A DNA stretch of 64,000 bases from Hyphomicrobiales bacterium (GTDB lineage Bacteria; Pseudomonadota; Alphaproteobacteria; Rhizobiales; Beijerinckiaceae): contig UBNE01000003.1 of the NCBI GenBank assembly GCA_900466745.1, positions 310,001 to 374,000 on the forward strand, written 5' to 3'. Below are positions 23,648 through 32,193 of the stretch, piece after piece. Position 1 is the stretch's first letter. Each line of letters starts with the position of its first letter. The notes below the pieces were generated by a model. That model did not search any database. It was not told where the DNA came from and worked only from the letters and a program-made list of their open reading frames with translations. The position numbers and the translations under genes were made by a program.

Positions 23648-25696
23648 TTGCTGAACACGCTCGATATCGCAAGGCCGGTGGCGGCTCGGCCCTCGGCCCA
23701 GGCCCCGCTTCTGTCCGTTGAAAACCTGCGGGTCGAGTTCGACACGTCGCGCGGCCGGGTCCGTGCCGTCGATGGCGTGAGCTGGAACGTCTACCCCGGC
23801 GAGACGATGGCGATCGTCGGCGAATCGGGTTGCGGGAAATCCGTCTCGGCCCTTGCCGTGATGGGTCTTCTGGCCAAGCCCGCGGGGCGGGTGGCCGGCG
23901 GCAGGATCATGTTCGGGGACCGCGACCTGACCAAGCTGTCGACGTCGCAGTTGCGCGAGCTGCGCGGGCGCGACATCGCCATGGTCTTCCAGGAGCCGAT
24001 GACGAGCCTGAACCCGGTGCTGTCGATCGGGATGCAGCTTGCCGAGCCGCTCAGGATCCATCTCGGCATGAATGCGCAGGAGGCGCGCGAGCGTTCCATC
24101 GAGCTGCTCGGCTTGGTCGGCATCGCCGATGCGGCGCGGCGGCTCGACCAGTATCCGCATCAGTTCTCCGGGGGCATGCGCCAGCGCGTGATGATCGCGA
24201 TTGCGCTCACCTGCAATCCCAAGCTGATCATCGCCGACGAGCCGACCACGGCGCTGGACGTCACCATCCAGGCCCAGGTCCTGGAGCTGATGAAGGAGCT
24301 GTCGCAGAAGCTCGGCATCGCGCTGGTGATCATCACGCACAATCTCGGCATCGTCGCCCGCTACGCCGACCGGCTGACGGTGATGTATGCCGGGCGCGTC
24401 GTGGAGGAGGGCACGGCCGAGCAGCTCTTCGCCCGGCCGCGCCATCCCTATACGTTGGGACTGCTGCGTTCGGTGCCGCGGCTCGACCGGCCTCGTGCCG
24501 GCCTGCTCGACACCATCGACGGCTTGCCGCCCAATCTACTGGCCCCGCCGACCGGCTGCCGCTTCGCCGAACGCTGCTTCCTGCGCGCCGCCGCCTGCGA
24601 GGCCGACCCGCCGCTCTTCGACCTTGCCGAGGGGCAGCGCAGCGCCTGCCATCGCCATGCGAAGCTGGAGCAGGCGCTGGCGGCACGGCCGGCGGCGCCC
24701 CCGCTGCCCGAGGCGGCGCCGAGCGATGGCGAGGCTCCGCTTCTGTCGGTTCGCGCGCTGCGCAAGGATTTCCACGTTCCGGTCGGGCAGGGGCGCCACG
24801 GGCTGGTACGCGCCGTCGACGATGTCTCCTTCGACGTCCCACGCGGGACGACGCTCGGGGTGGTCGGCGAATCCGGCTGCGGCAAGACGACCGTTGGCCG
24901 GATGATCCTGAGACTGACGCCGCAGACCAGCGGCGAGGTGCTGTTCGAGGGGACCGATATCGCGTCCGCCTCGGCCGAGGCGATGCGGAAGCTGCGCCTG
25001 CGGATGCAGGTGGTGTTCCAGGACCCGTTCAGCTCGCTCAATCCGCGCATGTCGATCGGCGATACGTTGAACGAGCCGCAGCTCGTCTATCGCAAGGCCC
25101 GTAACCGGCGCGAGGCGGACGAGCGCAGCGCGGAGCTCCTGCGCCGCGTCGGCCTCGTTCCCGAGATGGCGTCGCGCTATCCGCACCAGCTATCGGGTGG
25201 GCAGCGCCAGCGCGTCGGCATCGCCCGCGCGCTCGCGATGCAGCCGAGCTTCATCGTCTGCGACGAGCCGGTCTCGGCGCTCGACGTCTCGGTCCAGGCG
25301 CAGATCATGAACCTGCTGACGGATCTGCAGAATTCGCTGGGCATGACCTTCCTGTTCATCGCCCATGACCTCGCCGTCGTCCGCCACATCTCCCAGCGCA
25401 TCGTGGTGATGTATCTCGGCCGCGTCGTCGAGGCGGCCGATTGCGACGATCTCTATCGCGAGCCGCTGCACCCCTACACGCAGGCGCTGCTCGATGCCGC
25501 GCCGGTGCCCGATCCGACGATCGAGAGACAGCGGGCCGCGCGCGTGCTGAAGGGGGAACCTCCATCGCCGCTCAACCCGCCGAGCGGCTGCACCTATCAC
25601 ACGCGCTGCCCCCGGGCGACAGCGGAATGCGCAGGCATCGTGCCGCCCTTGCGGGAGGTCCGCCCCGGCCATTTCGCCGCCTGCATCAAGCTCTGA
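23648..25696 (+). CDS. Double ABC ATPase (DppD-DppF fusion) of a peptide/opine/nickel-type importer
   Basis: A 682-residue protein with two complete ABC domains. Domain 1 (about 20-330) has [28 protein letters not shown] and LIIADEPT. Domain 2 (about 365-680) has [27 protein letters not shown] and FIVCDEPV. Each ends in the oligopeptide-type Cys-rich tail ([15 protein letters not shown] and [15 protein letters not shown]). TTG 23648 is chosen because GGAGG lies about 9 bases upstream and the frame before it has no homology; this start is uncertain. It powers the permeases at 25708-27563 and may also serve the ATPase-less importer at 42409-45849. Confidence 0.92.
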   Translation: MLNTLDIARPVAARPSAQAPLLSVENLRVEFDTSRGRVRAVDGVSWNVYPGETMAIVGESGCGKSVSALAVMGLLAKPAGRVAGGRIMFGDRDLTKLSTSQLRELRGRDIAMVFQEPMTSLNPVLSIGMQLAEPLRIHLGMNAQEARERSIELLGLVGIADAARRLDQYPHQFSGGMRQRVMIAIALTCNPKLIIADEPTTALDVTIQAQVLELMKELSQKLGIALVIITHNLGIVARYADRLTVMYAGRVVEEGTAEQLFARPRHPYTLGLLRSVPRLDRPRAGLLDTIDGLPPNLLAPPTGCRFAERCFLRAAACEADPPLFDLAEGQRSACHRHAKLEQALAARPAAPPLPEAAPSDGEAPLLSVRALRKDFHVPVGQGRHGLVRAVDDVSFDVPRGTTLGVVGESGCGKTTVGRMILRLTPQTSGEVLFEGTDIASASAEAMRKLRLRMQVVFQDPFSSLNPRMSIGDTLNEPQLVYRKARNRREADERSAELLRRVGLVPEMASRYPHQLSGGQRQRVGIARALAMQPSFIVCDEPVSALDVSVQAQIMNLLTDLQNSLGMTFLFIAHDLAVVRHISQRIVVMYLGRVVEAADCDDLYREPLHPYTQALLDAAPVPDPTIERQRAARVLKGEPPSPLNPPSGCTYHTRCPRATAECAGIVPPLREVRPGHFAACIKL

Positions 25697-25707
25697 GGGG
25701 CCCCGCC

Positions 25708-26661
25708 ATGCTGCGTTACATCGTCAAGCGCCTCGCCCTGATGATCCCGATGCTGTTCACGGTGGCGCTGCTGACCTTCTTCCTGCTGCGCGTCATCCCC
25801 GGCGACATCGTGGAGGTGAAGCTGCGCGCCGATGGCGGCAACGTCTCACAGGAAGTCATCGAGCGCGAGCGCGTCCGGCTCGGGCTCGACAAGCCGCTGG
25901 TGGTGCAGTTCGGCGACTGGATGAAGGGCATCGTCACCTTCGATTACGGCACCTCGATGTGGACCGGCCAGCCGATCTCCCGCGAGATCGGCATCCGGCT
26001 GGGGCTCTCGATGCAGGTCGCGGTGATGGCGGCGATCGTCGCGGTGCTCATCGCGGTGCCGCTCGGAACCGTCTCGGCGCTGTTCAGAGATAGCTGGATC
26101 GATTACCTCGTCAGGATCGTCACCATCGCAGGCCTGGCCGTGCCCTCCTTCTGGCTCGGCATGCTGATCATCCTCGGGCTTCTGAGCCTGTTCAACTGGT
26201 CGCCGCCGGTGACCTACACGTCCTTCTTCACCGATCCGATCGCCAATCTCTCGCAACTGATCTGGCCGGCGCTGGCCGTGGGCTACCGCTATGCCGCGGT
26301 CGTGGCGCGCATGCTGCGCTCCTCGGTGCTGGAGGCGCTGCAGGAAGATTACATCCGCACGGCGCGGGCCAAGGGCGTGTTCGAGCGGCTGGTGATCGTG
26401 CGCCATACGCTGCCGAATGCGCTGCTGCCGGCCATCACCGTGATCGGTCTCGAACTCGCCTTTCTGATGGGCGGGCTGGTGGTGACCGAACAGGTGTTCA
26501 ACCTGAACGGAATCGGCCGGCTCTTCGTCGAGGCGGTGACGCGCAACGATTTCACTCTGATCCAGACGCTCGTGATGATGATCGCGGTCATGTTCGCCGT
26601 CGTGAACCTGATCGTCGACCTGCTCTATGGCGTGCTCGACCCGCGGGTGACGAACCAGTGA
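25708..26661 (+). CDS. ABC importer permease, DppB type
   Basis: A 317-residue inner-membrane permease with six predicted membrane segments. The N-terminus MLRYIVKRLALMIPMLFTVA is the typical first DppB helix. The cytoplasmic EAA loop EALQEDYIRTARAKGVFE near residue 210 docks to the ATPase. The ATG lies 11 bp after the ATPase stop, and the gene ends overlapping the next permease (GTGA). It forms the translocation channel with the DppC-type protein. Substrates of this class range from peptides to opines, glutathione and plant-derived solutes. Confidence 0.95.
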   Translation: MLRYIVKRLALMIPMLFTVALLTFFLLRVIPGDIVEVKLRADGGNVSQEVIERERVRLGLDKPLVVQFGDWMKGIVTFDYGTSMWTGQPISREIGIRLGLSMQVAVMAAIVAVLIAVPLGTVSALFRDSWIDYLVRIVTIAGLAVPSFWLGMLIILGLLSLFNWSPPVTYTSFFTDPIANLSQLIWPALAVGYRYAAVVARMLRSSVLEALQEDYIRTARAKGVFERLVIVRHTLPNALLPAITVIGLELAFLMGGLVVTEQVFNLNGIGRLFVEAVTRNDFTLIQTLVMMIAVMFAVVNLIVDLLYGVLDPRVTNQ

Positions 26662-27563
26662 CGACGCTCAGCCAGACCGCCCTTCGGCCCAGCCCAGCCC
26701 GCCGTCGCTGGCGCGACAATCCGGTCGTCGACTTCGCCGTCAGCCAGCCGCTCGGCGTCGCCGGGCTGGTTGCCGTCCTGGCGATGGTGGTGGCCGCGGT
26801 CCTTGCCGACTTCATCGCGCCCTACGATCCGGTCGCGATCGATTTCGAGGCGATGCTGGCGCCGCCCTCGCTGGCGCATCCCTTCGGGACCGACAGCTTC
26901 GGCCGCGACATCCTCACCCGCATCATGTACGGCGCGCGCACGGCGCTGACGATCGGCTTCATCTCCTCCTTCATCGGCTGCACGATTGGCGCGCTCATCG
27001 GGCTGGCCTCGGCCTATTACGGCGGCTGGCGGGACATGATCGTCCAGCGCGGCATCGATCTCCTGCTTTCCTTCCCGATCATCGTTCTCGCGCTGGTGGT
27101 GGTGGCGATGGTCGGCCGCAACCGCGTCGGCGGCATCGACGTCAACCTGATCTGCGCCATCACCGTGCCGATCATCCCGCGCGCGGCGCGCGTCGTGCGC
27201 TCCGCCGGCCTGTCGATCCGCGAGATGCCCTATGTCGATGCGGCGCGAGCGGCCGGCTATTCCTCGGCCCGCATCATCCTGCGCCACATGGCGCCGAACG
27301 TGCTCGGACCCTATCTCATCCTGCTGACGGCCTATATCGCGCAGGCGATCCTGCTCGAGGCGTCGCTCTCTTTCCTCGGCCTGGGCGTCAACGAGCCCAC
27401 ACCGGCCTGGGGCCTGATGCTCTCGGGCAATTCCGCCAATTTCTACCAGACCGCGCCGTGGATGATCCTGTTCCCCGGCGCCGCCATCTCGCTTGCCGTG
27501 TTCGGCTTCAACCTGGTCGGCGACGCGTTGCGCGACTGGCTCGACCCGCGACTGAAGACCTGA
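26658..27563 (+). CDS. ABC importer permease, DppC type
   Basis: A 301-residue second permease. It shows the DppC-specific GTDSFGRDILTRIMYGAR segment near residue 77, the EAA-type loop YVDAARAAGYSSARIILRH near 193, and the C-terminal GDALRDWLDPRLK. It starts at GTG 26658 overlapping the upstream TGA, so the two permeases are translationally coupled. The solute-binding protein gene follows after 48 bp. Confidence 0.95.
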   Translation: MTTLSQTALRPSPARRRWRDNPVVDFAVSQPLGVAGLVAVLAMVVAAVLADFIAPYDPVAIDFEAMLAPPSLAHPFGTDSFGRDILTRIMYGARTALTIGFISSFIGCTIGALIGLASAYYGGWRDMIVQRGIDLLLSFPIIVLALVVVAMVGRNRVGGIDVNLICAITVPIIPRAARVVRSAGLSIREMPYVDAARAAGYSSARIILRHMAPNVLGPYLILLTAYIAQAILLEASLSFLGLGVNEPTPAWGLMLSGNSANFYQTAPWMILFPGAAISLAVFGFNLVGDALRDWLDPRLKT

Positions 27564-27611
27564 GGTTCCGACGACCGACAATCATAAGAAAACAAGAGGA
27601 GGAGACCCATC

Positions 27612-29219
27612 ATGACCGATCTATCCGCATTCCGGCCGAGCCGCCGGGCCGTGCTGCAATCCGGTGCGGCGGGCATGGCGCTGATGGCTGCGGGGCCGCA
27701 GGCTTTCGCGCAGGAGACGCCCAAGCGGGGCGGCATCCTGTCCTTCGCCATCGCTGCCGAGCCGCCGACCTACGACCTGCATGGCTCGCAGACCTTCGCG
27801 GTCATGCAGCGGGTGGCACCGCATTACTCGACGCTGCTGCGCTACAAGGGCGGCGCCTATCCCGAGATCGTCGGCGATCTCGCTGAAAGCTGGACCAGCG
27901 CTCCCGATGGGCTGACCCACACCTTCAAATTGCGCTCGGGCGTGCTGTTCCATGACGGCACGCCCATGACTTCTGCCGATGTCAAGGCGAGCTACGAGCG
28001 CATCCGCAACCCGCCCAAGGGCGTGGTGTCGTCGCGGCAGGCTTCGCTAGGCAAGGTCGGCAGCATCGAAACGCCGGATCCCCAGACCGTGGTCTTCAAG
28101 ATGTCGGCGGTCTCCTCCTCCTTCATCGACGAGGTCGCCGCCTCGCCCTGGAACGCGATCTACAGCGCCGCGCGGCTGGAAAAGGATCCCGCCTGGCCGA
28201 TCCGCAACGTGATGGGCACGGGGCCGTTCGAGTTTGTCGAGCACGTCGCGGGCTCGCATTGGGTCGGCAAACGTTTCGAGAAGTATTTCCGTCAGGGCTA
28301 TCCGTTCCTGGATGGCTTCCGTGCCATCACCATGTCGCCGGCCGCGACGGTCAACGCGTTGGTCGGCAAGCAGATCCAGGCGGAGTTCCGCGGGTTCTCG
28401 CCGGCGGAGCGCGATCGCCTGATCAAGGGCATGGGCGCCGACGCGAAGGTCCAGGAAGGAGGCTGGCTGCTCCATCAGGACATCAGCTTCAACCCCAAGC
28501 GCAAGCCCTTCGACGACCCACGCGTGCGCCGGGCGCTCTCGCTGGCGATCGATCGCTGGAGCGCTTCGCGCTCGCTCGGCCGCATCTCGGTGCTGCGCGA
28601 TATCGGCGGCGTGATGATGCCGGGCGGTCAGTGGGCGGCGACGGAAGCCGAACTCGAGAAGCTGCCGGGCTTCGGCAAGGACATGGCGGCGAACCGCGCC
28701 GAGGCCAAGCGGCTGCTCAAGGAAGCGGGTGCCGAGAACCTGAAGATCCAGCTCCTCAACCGCGCCATCGAGCCCTACATCACCGCAGGCATCTACCTGA
28801 TCGACCAATGGCGCCAGATCGGCGTGACGGTCGAGAACCACGATGCCGAGACGGCGGCTTGGTACGCCTCGATCGGCGGCGACAATTTCGACGTCGTCAT
28901 GGACAGCTACACCGACTACACCGACGACCCGACCACCGGACTGCCGAAGTTCCTGTCGGCCGAGAAATGGCCGATCGCTGCGCCGAAGTTCAACGATCCC
29001 GAGCTCGACGACCTCTATGCCAGGCAGGGCGCGACGAACGACAAGGCCGAGCGCCGCAAGCTGGTGCGCGCCTTCGAGGCCCGGACCATGGAGCAGGCAT
29101 ATACGGTGCCGATCCTGTGGTGGCGCCGCATCGTGGTGATGCAGGACGCCGTGAAGGGTTGGACCATGTCGCCGACCCACATGCTCTACCAGGATCTGGC
29201 GGAAGTCTGGCTGGCTTGA
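27612..29219 (+). CDS. Periplasmic solute-binding protein of the Dpp-type importer (SBP_bac_5)
   Basis: A 535-residue family 5 solute-binding protein. The N-terminus carries a twin-arginine signal (PSRRAVLQSGAAGMALMAAG) ending near AFAQE at about residue 36, so export is probably by the Tat system, which is less common for this family. The mature part has the family signature GLTHTFKLRSGVLFHDGTPM near residue 101. A good intrinsic terminator follows the stop, closing the ATPase-permease-permease-SBP operon. Ligand specificity cannot be read from the sequence. Catabolic neighbours suggest an organic acid, amide or glycoside. Confidence 0.94.
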   Translation: MTDLSAFRPSRRAVLQSGAAGMALMAAGPQAFAQETPKRGGILSFAIAAEPPTYDLHGSQTFAVMQRVAPHYSTLLRYKGGAYPEIVGDLAESWTSAPDGLTHTFKLRSGVLFHDGTPMTSADVKASYERIRNPPKGVVSSRQASLGKVGSIETPDPQTVVFKMSAVSSSFIDEVAASPWNAIYSAARLEKDPAWPIRNVMGTGPFEFVEHVAGSHWVGKRFEKYFRQGYPFLDGFRAITMSPAATVNALVGKQIQAEFRGFSPAERDRLIKGMGADAKVQEGGWLLHQDISFNPKRKPFDDPRVRRALSLAIDRWSASRSLGRISVLRDIGGVMMPGGQWAATEAELEKLPGFGKDMAANRAEAKRLLKEAGAENLKIQLLNRAIEPYITAGIYLIDQWRQIGVTVENHDAETAAWYASIGGDNFDVVMDSYTDYTDDPTTGLPKFLSAEKWPIAAPKFNDPELDDLYARQGATNDKAERRKLVRAFEARTMEQAYTVPILWWRRIVVMQDAVKGWTMSPTHMLYQDLAEVWLA

Positions 29220-29228
29220 TCCGCTGCA

Positions 29229-29260
29229 GGCCTTCCGCGCGATCATGCGGAGGGCCTTTT
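29229..29260 (+). terminator. Rho-independent terminator after the ABC importer operon
   Basis: GGCCTTCCGC (29229-29238) pairs with GCGGAGGGCC (29247-29256) across an 8-base loop with one G-U pair, followed by TTTT. It lies 10 bp past the stop of the solute-binding protein gene. Confidence 0.75.
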
Positions 29261-29301
29261 CGCACAGGGGGCGTTTGTTTCCACAGCGAAGGAGAAGGCT
29301 G

Positions 29302-30081
29302 ATGACTTCAGGCAAAGCGCAGGCGCCGAGCGCCGACCGATTCCGCTTCTTCTGGCAGCCCGGCTGTTCGAGCTGCGTCAGGGTCAAGGAACTGCTGACC
29401 GAGATGGCGGTCGACTTCGACTCCGTCAACATCCTCGACGACGAGGAAGGCCTCGCGGAACTGACCCGCCGCGGTATCCGCGCCGTGCCGGTCCTGATCA
29501 AGGGCGACGAGATCCTCTTCACGCAGTCGCTGGAGGATGTCGCGAAATTCGTCGGCAAGACGCGCGACGTCCAGCGCCTGGCTCCAGCCGCGCTTTACGA
29601 GCGCTGGCAGTATTTCCTCGACACCGCGCTCGGCCTGATCGCGCAGATCCCGCCGGAGCGGCTGCCGGAGTTCCCGATCGCCAGGCGCCCTCGCACGGTC
29701 TGCAACCTCGCCTATCACATCTTCCAGGTTCCCGAGGGCGTGATGGCGATGACCGAGGGGCGCACGCTCGATTCGCGCGACTACGACAACGCGATCTATG
29801 ACCACCTGACCACGGTCGAGCAGATCCTCGACTTCGGCCGCGGCGTCGTCGAGCAGCACCGGCAATGGTGGGCGCGCAGCGACCAGACCGGACAGAAGCT
29901 GATCGCCACCTATTACGGCGAGCAGCCGCTGCACCAGATCCTCGAACGCGGCACCTGGCATTCGGCGCAGCATACGCGCCAGCTTAACCATGTGCTTGAC
30001 GGCTTCGGCGTCGCGGTCGCGCGGCCGATCGACCCGAAGGCTTATGACGGCCTGCCGATGCCGAAGGCGCTTTGGGCTTAA
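29302..30081 (+). CDS. Glutaredoxin domain fused to a DinB/MDMPI-like metal-binding domain
   Basis: A 259-residue two-domain protein. Residues 10-90 form a glutaredoxin-like thioredoxin fold with the redox motif PGCSSC and the cis-Pro segment RAVPVLIKG. Residues 100-255 look like a DinB four-helix bundle: CNLAYHIFQVPEG supplies one His and GTWHSAQHTRQLNHVL supplies two more, the usual three-His metal site. DinB-type enzymes include thiol-dependent S-transferases and isomerases (maleylpyruvate isomerase). A fusion to glutaredoxin suggests glutathione-linked chemistry. GAAGGAGAAGG precedes ATG 29302. The gene is flanked by terminators on both sides, so it is monocistronic. Confidence 0.88.
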   Translation: MTSGKAQAPSADRFRFFWQPGCSSCVRVKELLTEMAVDFDSVNILDDEEGLAELTRRGIRAVPVLIKGDEILFTQSLEDVAKFVGKTRDVQRLAPAALYERWQYFLDTALGLIAQIPPERLPEFPIARRPRTVCNLAYHIFQVPEGVMAMTEGRTLDSRDYDNAIYDHLTTVEQILDFGRGVVEQHRQWWARSDQTGQKLIATYYGEQPLHQILERGTWHSAQHTRQLNHVLDGFGVAVARPIDPKAYDGLPMPKALWA

Positions 30082-30124
30082 GCTACCTTCCGTCTCCTGC
30101 TTTTCCGCGCACCTTCCAGCTCTT

Positions 30125-30166
30125 CGCGCATCGTTCGCCCAAGCGATGCGCGAGGCGTCTTTCTTT
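30125..30166 (+). terminator. Rho-independent terminator after the glutaredoxin-DinB gene
   Basis: CGCGCATCG (30125-30133) and CGATGCGCG (30144-30152) form a perfect 9-bp stem with a 10-base loop, followed by the T-rich TCTTTCTTT ending at 30166. Confidence 0.65.
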
Positions 30167-30195
30167 GCGCTGCGCCTCGACGCTGTTTGTATAAA

Positions 30196-30203
30196 TGTCC
30201 ACA
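30196..30203. promoter_or_regulatory. Imperfect TGTCGACA-family site
   Basis: TGTCCACA differs by one base from the TGTCGACA core and lies 63 bp from the perfect site at 30259, upstream of the nicX-like gene. Confidence 0.4.
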
Positions 30204-30258
30204 CTTATGTCGGTTAATGCTCAATTTTGCTTCACTAACAGTACACAATATGATTGGC

Positions 30259-30266
30259 TGTCGACA
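30259..30266. promoter_or_regulatory. TGTCGACA-family operator upstream of the nicX-like gene
   Basis: CTGTCGACATTAATGG holds the perfect TGTCGACA core 45 bp before the ATG at 30311. It is the same element found before leuCD and the TRAP operon. Confidence 0.65.
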
Positions 30267-30310
30267 TTAATGGCGGAGTGGCAATCCTGCACAGGCCAGG
30301 GAGAGCGGAA

Positions 30311-31360
30311 ATGTCGGCAGGTTCACTCATGACGGGAAGCATGGAGCATCTGCGTCGCCCGCTCGTGCGCAACATCAAGGCGGGCGACAAGGTGCTCGTG
30401 CTCTCGGACACGGCGCACGATCCGCGGGTCTGGCAGGCGGTGATGAGCATTCTGCAGGAGATCGGTGCCGATACGACGGTCACGCTCTTCGAGCGGCGGC
30501 CGGCCGACTACTACGATCCGCCGGCGGCCGTCTGCGAGGCGATGATGAAGTCGGATGCCAACATCCTCATCGCATCGACGGGGATGCTGCATTGCGCCGC
30601 GAGCCTGCGCTCGATGGAGGCCGGCATTCCCTCGATCTGCCTGGATGGCGGCATGCAGCTCGAATGGCTGCAGTCCGGCGCCATCGCCGACGACATGCGC
30701 CAGATCGCCGTGCGCAAGCATTATGTCGGCGAGCGCGTCTTCGGGGCGGGCGCGAAGACCTGCCGCGTCACCTCGCGCTACGGCACCGACTTCACCTACA
30801 GCGTCGACGGCCAGATCTGGATTCCGCCGCTGCCGAAGCCGGATTACGATCCCTACAAGATCATCAACTTCCAGAAGGACGAGAACCGCCCTGCCGGCAA
30901 GCTCTACTATTACCTGTACCCGACCGGGGAGTTCAACGTCGCCCCGCACGAAGGCACCGCCGAGGGCAAGCTGGTCATCGACCTGACGATGCATCATCTC
31001 GGCCGGCTTTCGACCCCGATCGAGCTGACCGTCAGGAAGGGCCGGGTGGTCCAGATCGACGGCGGCGCCGATGCCCGGATCCTGCGCGACTTCCTCGAAG
31101 CCTATGGCGACGAGAACGCCTATATGTGCCCGGCCGAAGCCTCGGTCGGCGTTAACGCGAAGGCCGTGATCCGCGGCATTCAGCGCGAGGACAAGAACAT
31201 CATGGGGACGATGCATTTCGGCCTCGGCACCAATGTCGATGTCGGCGGCTCGATCTTCTCCAAGATCCATATGGACGGCGTGATCCTGCACCCGACGCTC
31301 TATGTCGACGGGGTCAAGCGGATCGAGGACGGCCGCTTCCTGGTCGACATCGAAGGCTGA
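30311..31360 (+). CDS. NicX-like 2,5-dihydroxypyridine 5,6-dioxygenase / M29 aminopeptidase-like metalloprotein
   Basis: A 349-residue protein of the M29 aminopeptidase-like superfamily. Its length and the segments EFNVAPHEGTAEG (about 207-219), MHFGLGTN (His302) and KIHMDGV (His320-x-Asp322) fit NicX, the iron(II) dioxygenase that opens 2,5-dihydroxypyridine to N-formylmaleamate; from memory NicX uses an H-x-D ligand pair at nearly the same position. An M29 peptidase or other amide-cleaving enzyme remains possible. ATG 30311 follows a GGGAGAG ribosome site; an in-frame ATG at 30254 overlaps the operator. The TGTCGACA site upstream and the GntR gene downstream suggest local regulation. Confidence 0.75.
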   Translation: MSAGSLMTGSMEHLRRPLVRNIKAGDKVLVLSDTAHDPRVWQAVMSILQEIGADTTVTLFERRPADYYDPPAAVCEAMMKSDANILIASTGMLHCAASLRSMEAGIPSICLDGGMQLEWLQSGAIADDMRQIAVRKHYVGERVFGAGAKTCRVTSRYGTDFTYSVDGQIWIPPLPKPDYDPYKIINFQKDENRPAGKLYYYLYPTGEFNVAPHEGTAEGKLVIDLTMHHLGRLSTPIELTVRKGRVVQIDGGADARILRDFLEAYGDENAYMCPAEASVGVNAKAVIRGIQREDKNIMGTMHFGLGTNVDVGGSIFSKIHMDGVILHPTLYVDGVKRIEDGRFLVDIEG

Positions 31361-31455
31361 GCCGCAACCGGAGGCGGCTCCTCGGCTTCCGCCCGCACTT
31401 TCGGGCTGGTAGGGTCGGGACGATGCTTCCGGGGAGGTGAGTCATAGCAACGCAG

Positions 31456-32193
31456 GTGGAACTGGCTGCAGCCACGCAGGCCCAGATCGACAGCCGCTCC
31501 CTGGCGCATGCCCAGGCTCTCGTGCAGCGTATCGTCGCCGAGCGTCACGACCGGCCGTCGCTGGTCTCGCGCATCGCGATCGAAGTCGGCGCCGAGATCA
31601 TCGAGGGGATCAGGCAGCCCGGCGACGACCTCAATTCGGTCGAACTCTCGAAGCGCTACCGCACCAGCCGGACGCCGATCCGCGAAGCGCTGATGCTGCT
31701 CGAAAAGGAGGGGCTGGTCGACGTGCCGCCGCGCAAGCGGCCGCGCGTCGCCTCGCCAGGCCTCGACGAGATCCGCGAAATCTACCGCGCCAGGGCGACG
31801 CTTTTCGCGATGGTCGCCGCCGAGACCGCGCGCTCGATCGACCAGAAGGGGCTGGATCGGCTGAGGGCCGGCTTCCGGGACATGGAGCTGGCTTACCGGG
31901 CAGGCGACTTCAACGCCTTCGTCTGGGCCAATGTCGATTTCTACGAGCTGAACACCCAGCTCGCCGGTAATCTGACGGTGAAGCGCATCCTCGATTCACT
32001 GCTGCTGCGCACGGCGCGGCTACGCCGGCTCAGCCTGGCGCGCCCGGGCCGGATGGCGCGCTCCTATGACGATCACGCCCGGCTGATCGCCGCCTATGAG
32101 GATCGCGATGCGCAGCTCGCGGCCGCGCTGATCCAGTCCAACCACATCAATGCGCTGGCGGCGCTCGAGAGCCATCTGGCTCCAGAGGCGTGA
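31456..32193 (+). CDS. GntR-family transcriptional regulator, FCD type (second)
   Basis: A 245-residue FCD-type GntR protein. The winged helix-turn-helix (about 40-105) has ELSKRYRTSRTPIREALMLL. The helical FCD ligand domain (about 110-235) has EIYRARATLFAMVAAETA, and DFYELNTQLAG and DDHARLIAAY at metal-site positions. GTG 31456 is used; a strong GGGGAGG site sits 16-19 bases upstream and points to ATA 31444, so the start is uncertain. It is probably the regulator of the TGTCGACA sites, because it lies inside that group of genes and the other FCD-GntR lies among the ATGCAT sites. Its 3' end overlaps the convergent MFS gene by 47 bp. Confidence 0.9.
   Translation: MELAAATQAQIDSRSLAHAQALVQRIVAERHDRPSLVSRIAIEVGAEIIEGIRQPGDDLNSVELSKRYRTSRTPIREALMLLEKEGLVDVPPRKRPRVASPGLDEIREIYRARATLFAMVAAETARSIDQKGLDRLRAGFRDMELAYRAGDFNAFVWANVDFYELNTQLAGNLTVKRILDSLLLRTARLRRLSLARPGRMARSYDDHARLIAAYEDRDAQLAAALIQSNHINALAALESHLAPEA

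Noticed and set aside
30985-31215. ATGCAT occurrences inside the NicX-like gene (near 30988 and 31212)
   Set aside because: They lie in coding sequence, encode ordinary Met-His codons and lack AT-rich flanks, so they are not counted as operators.
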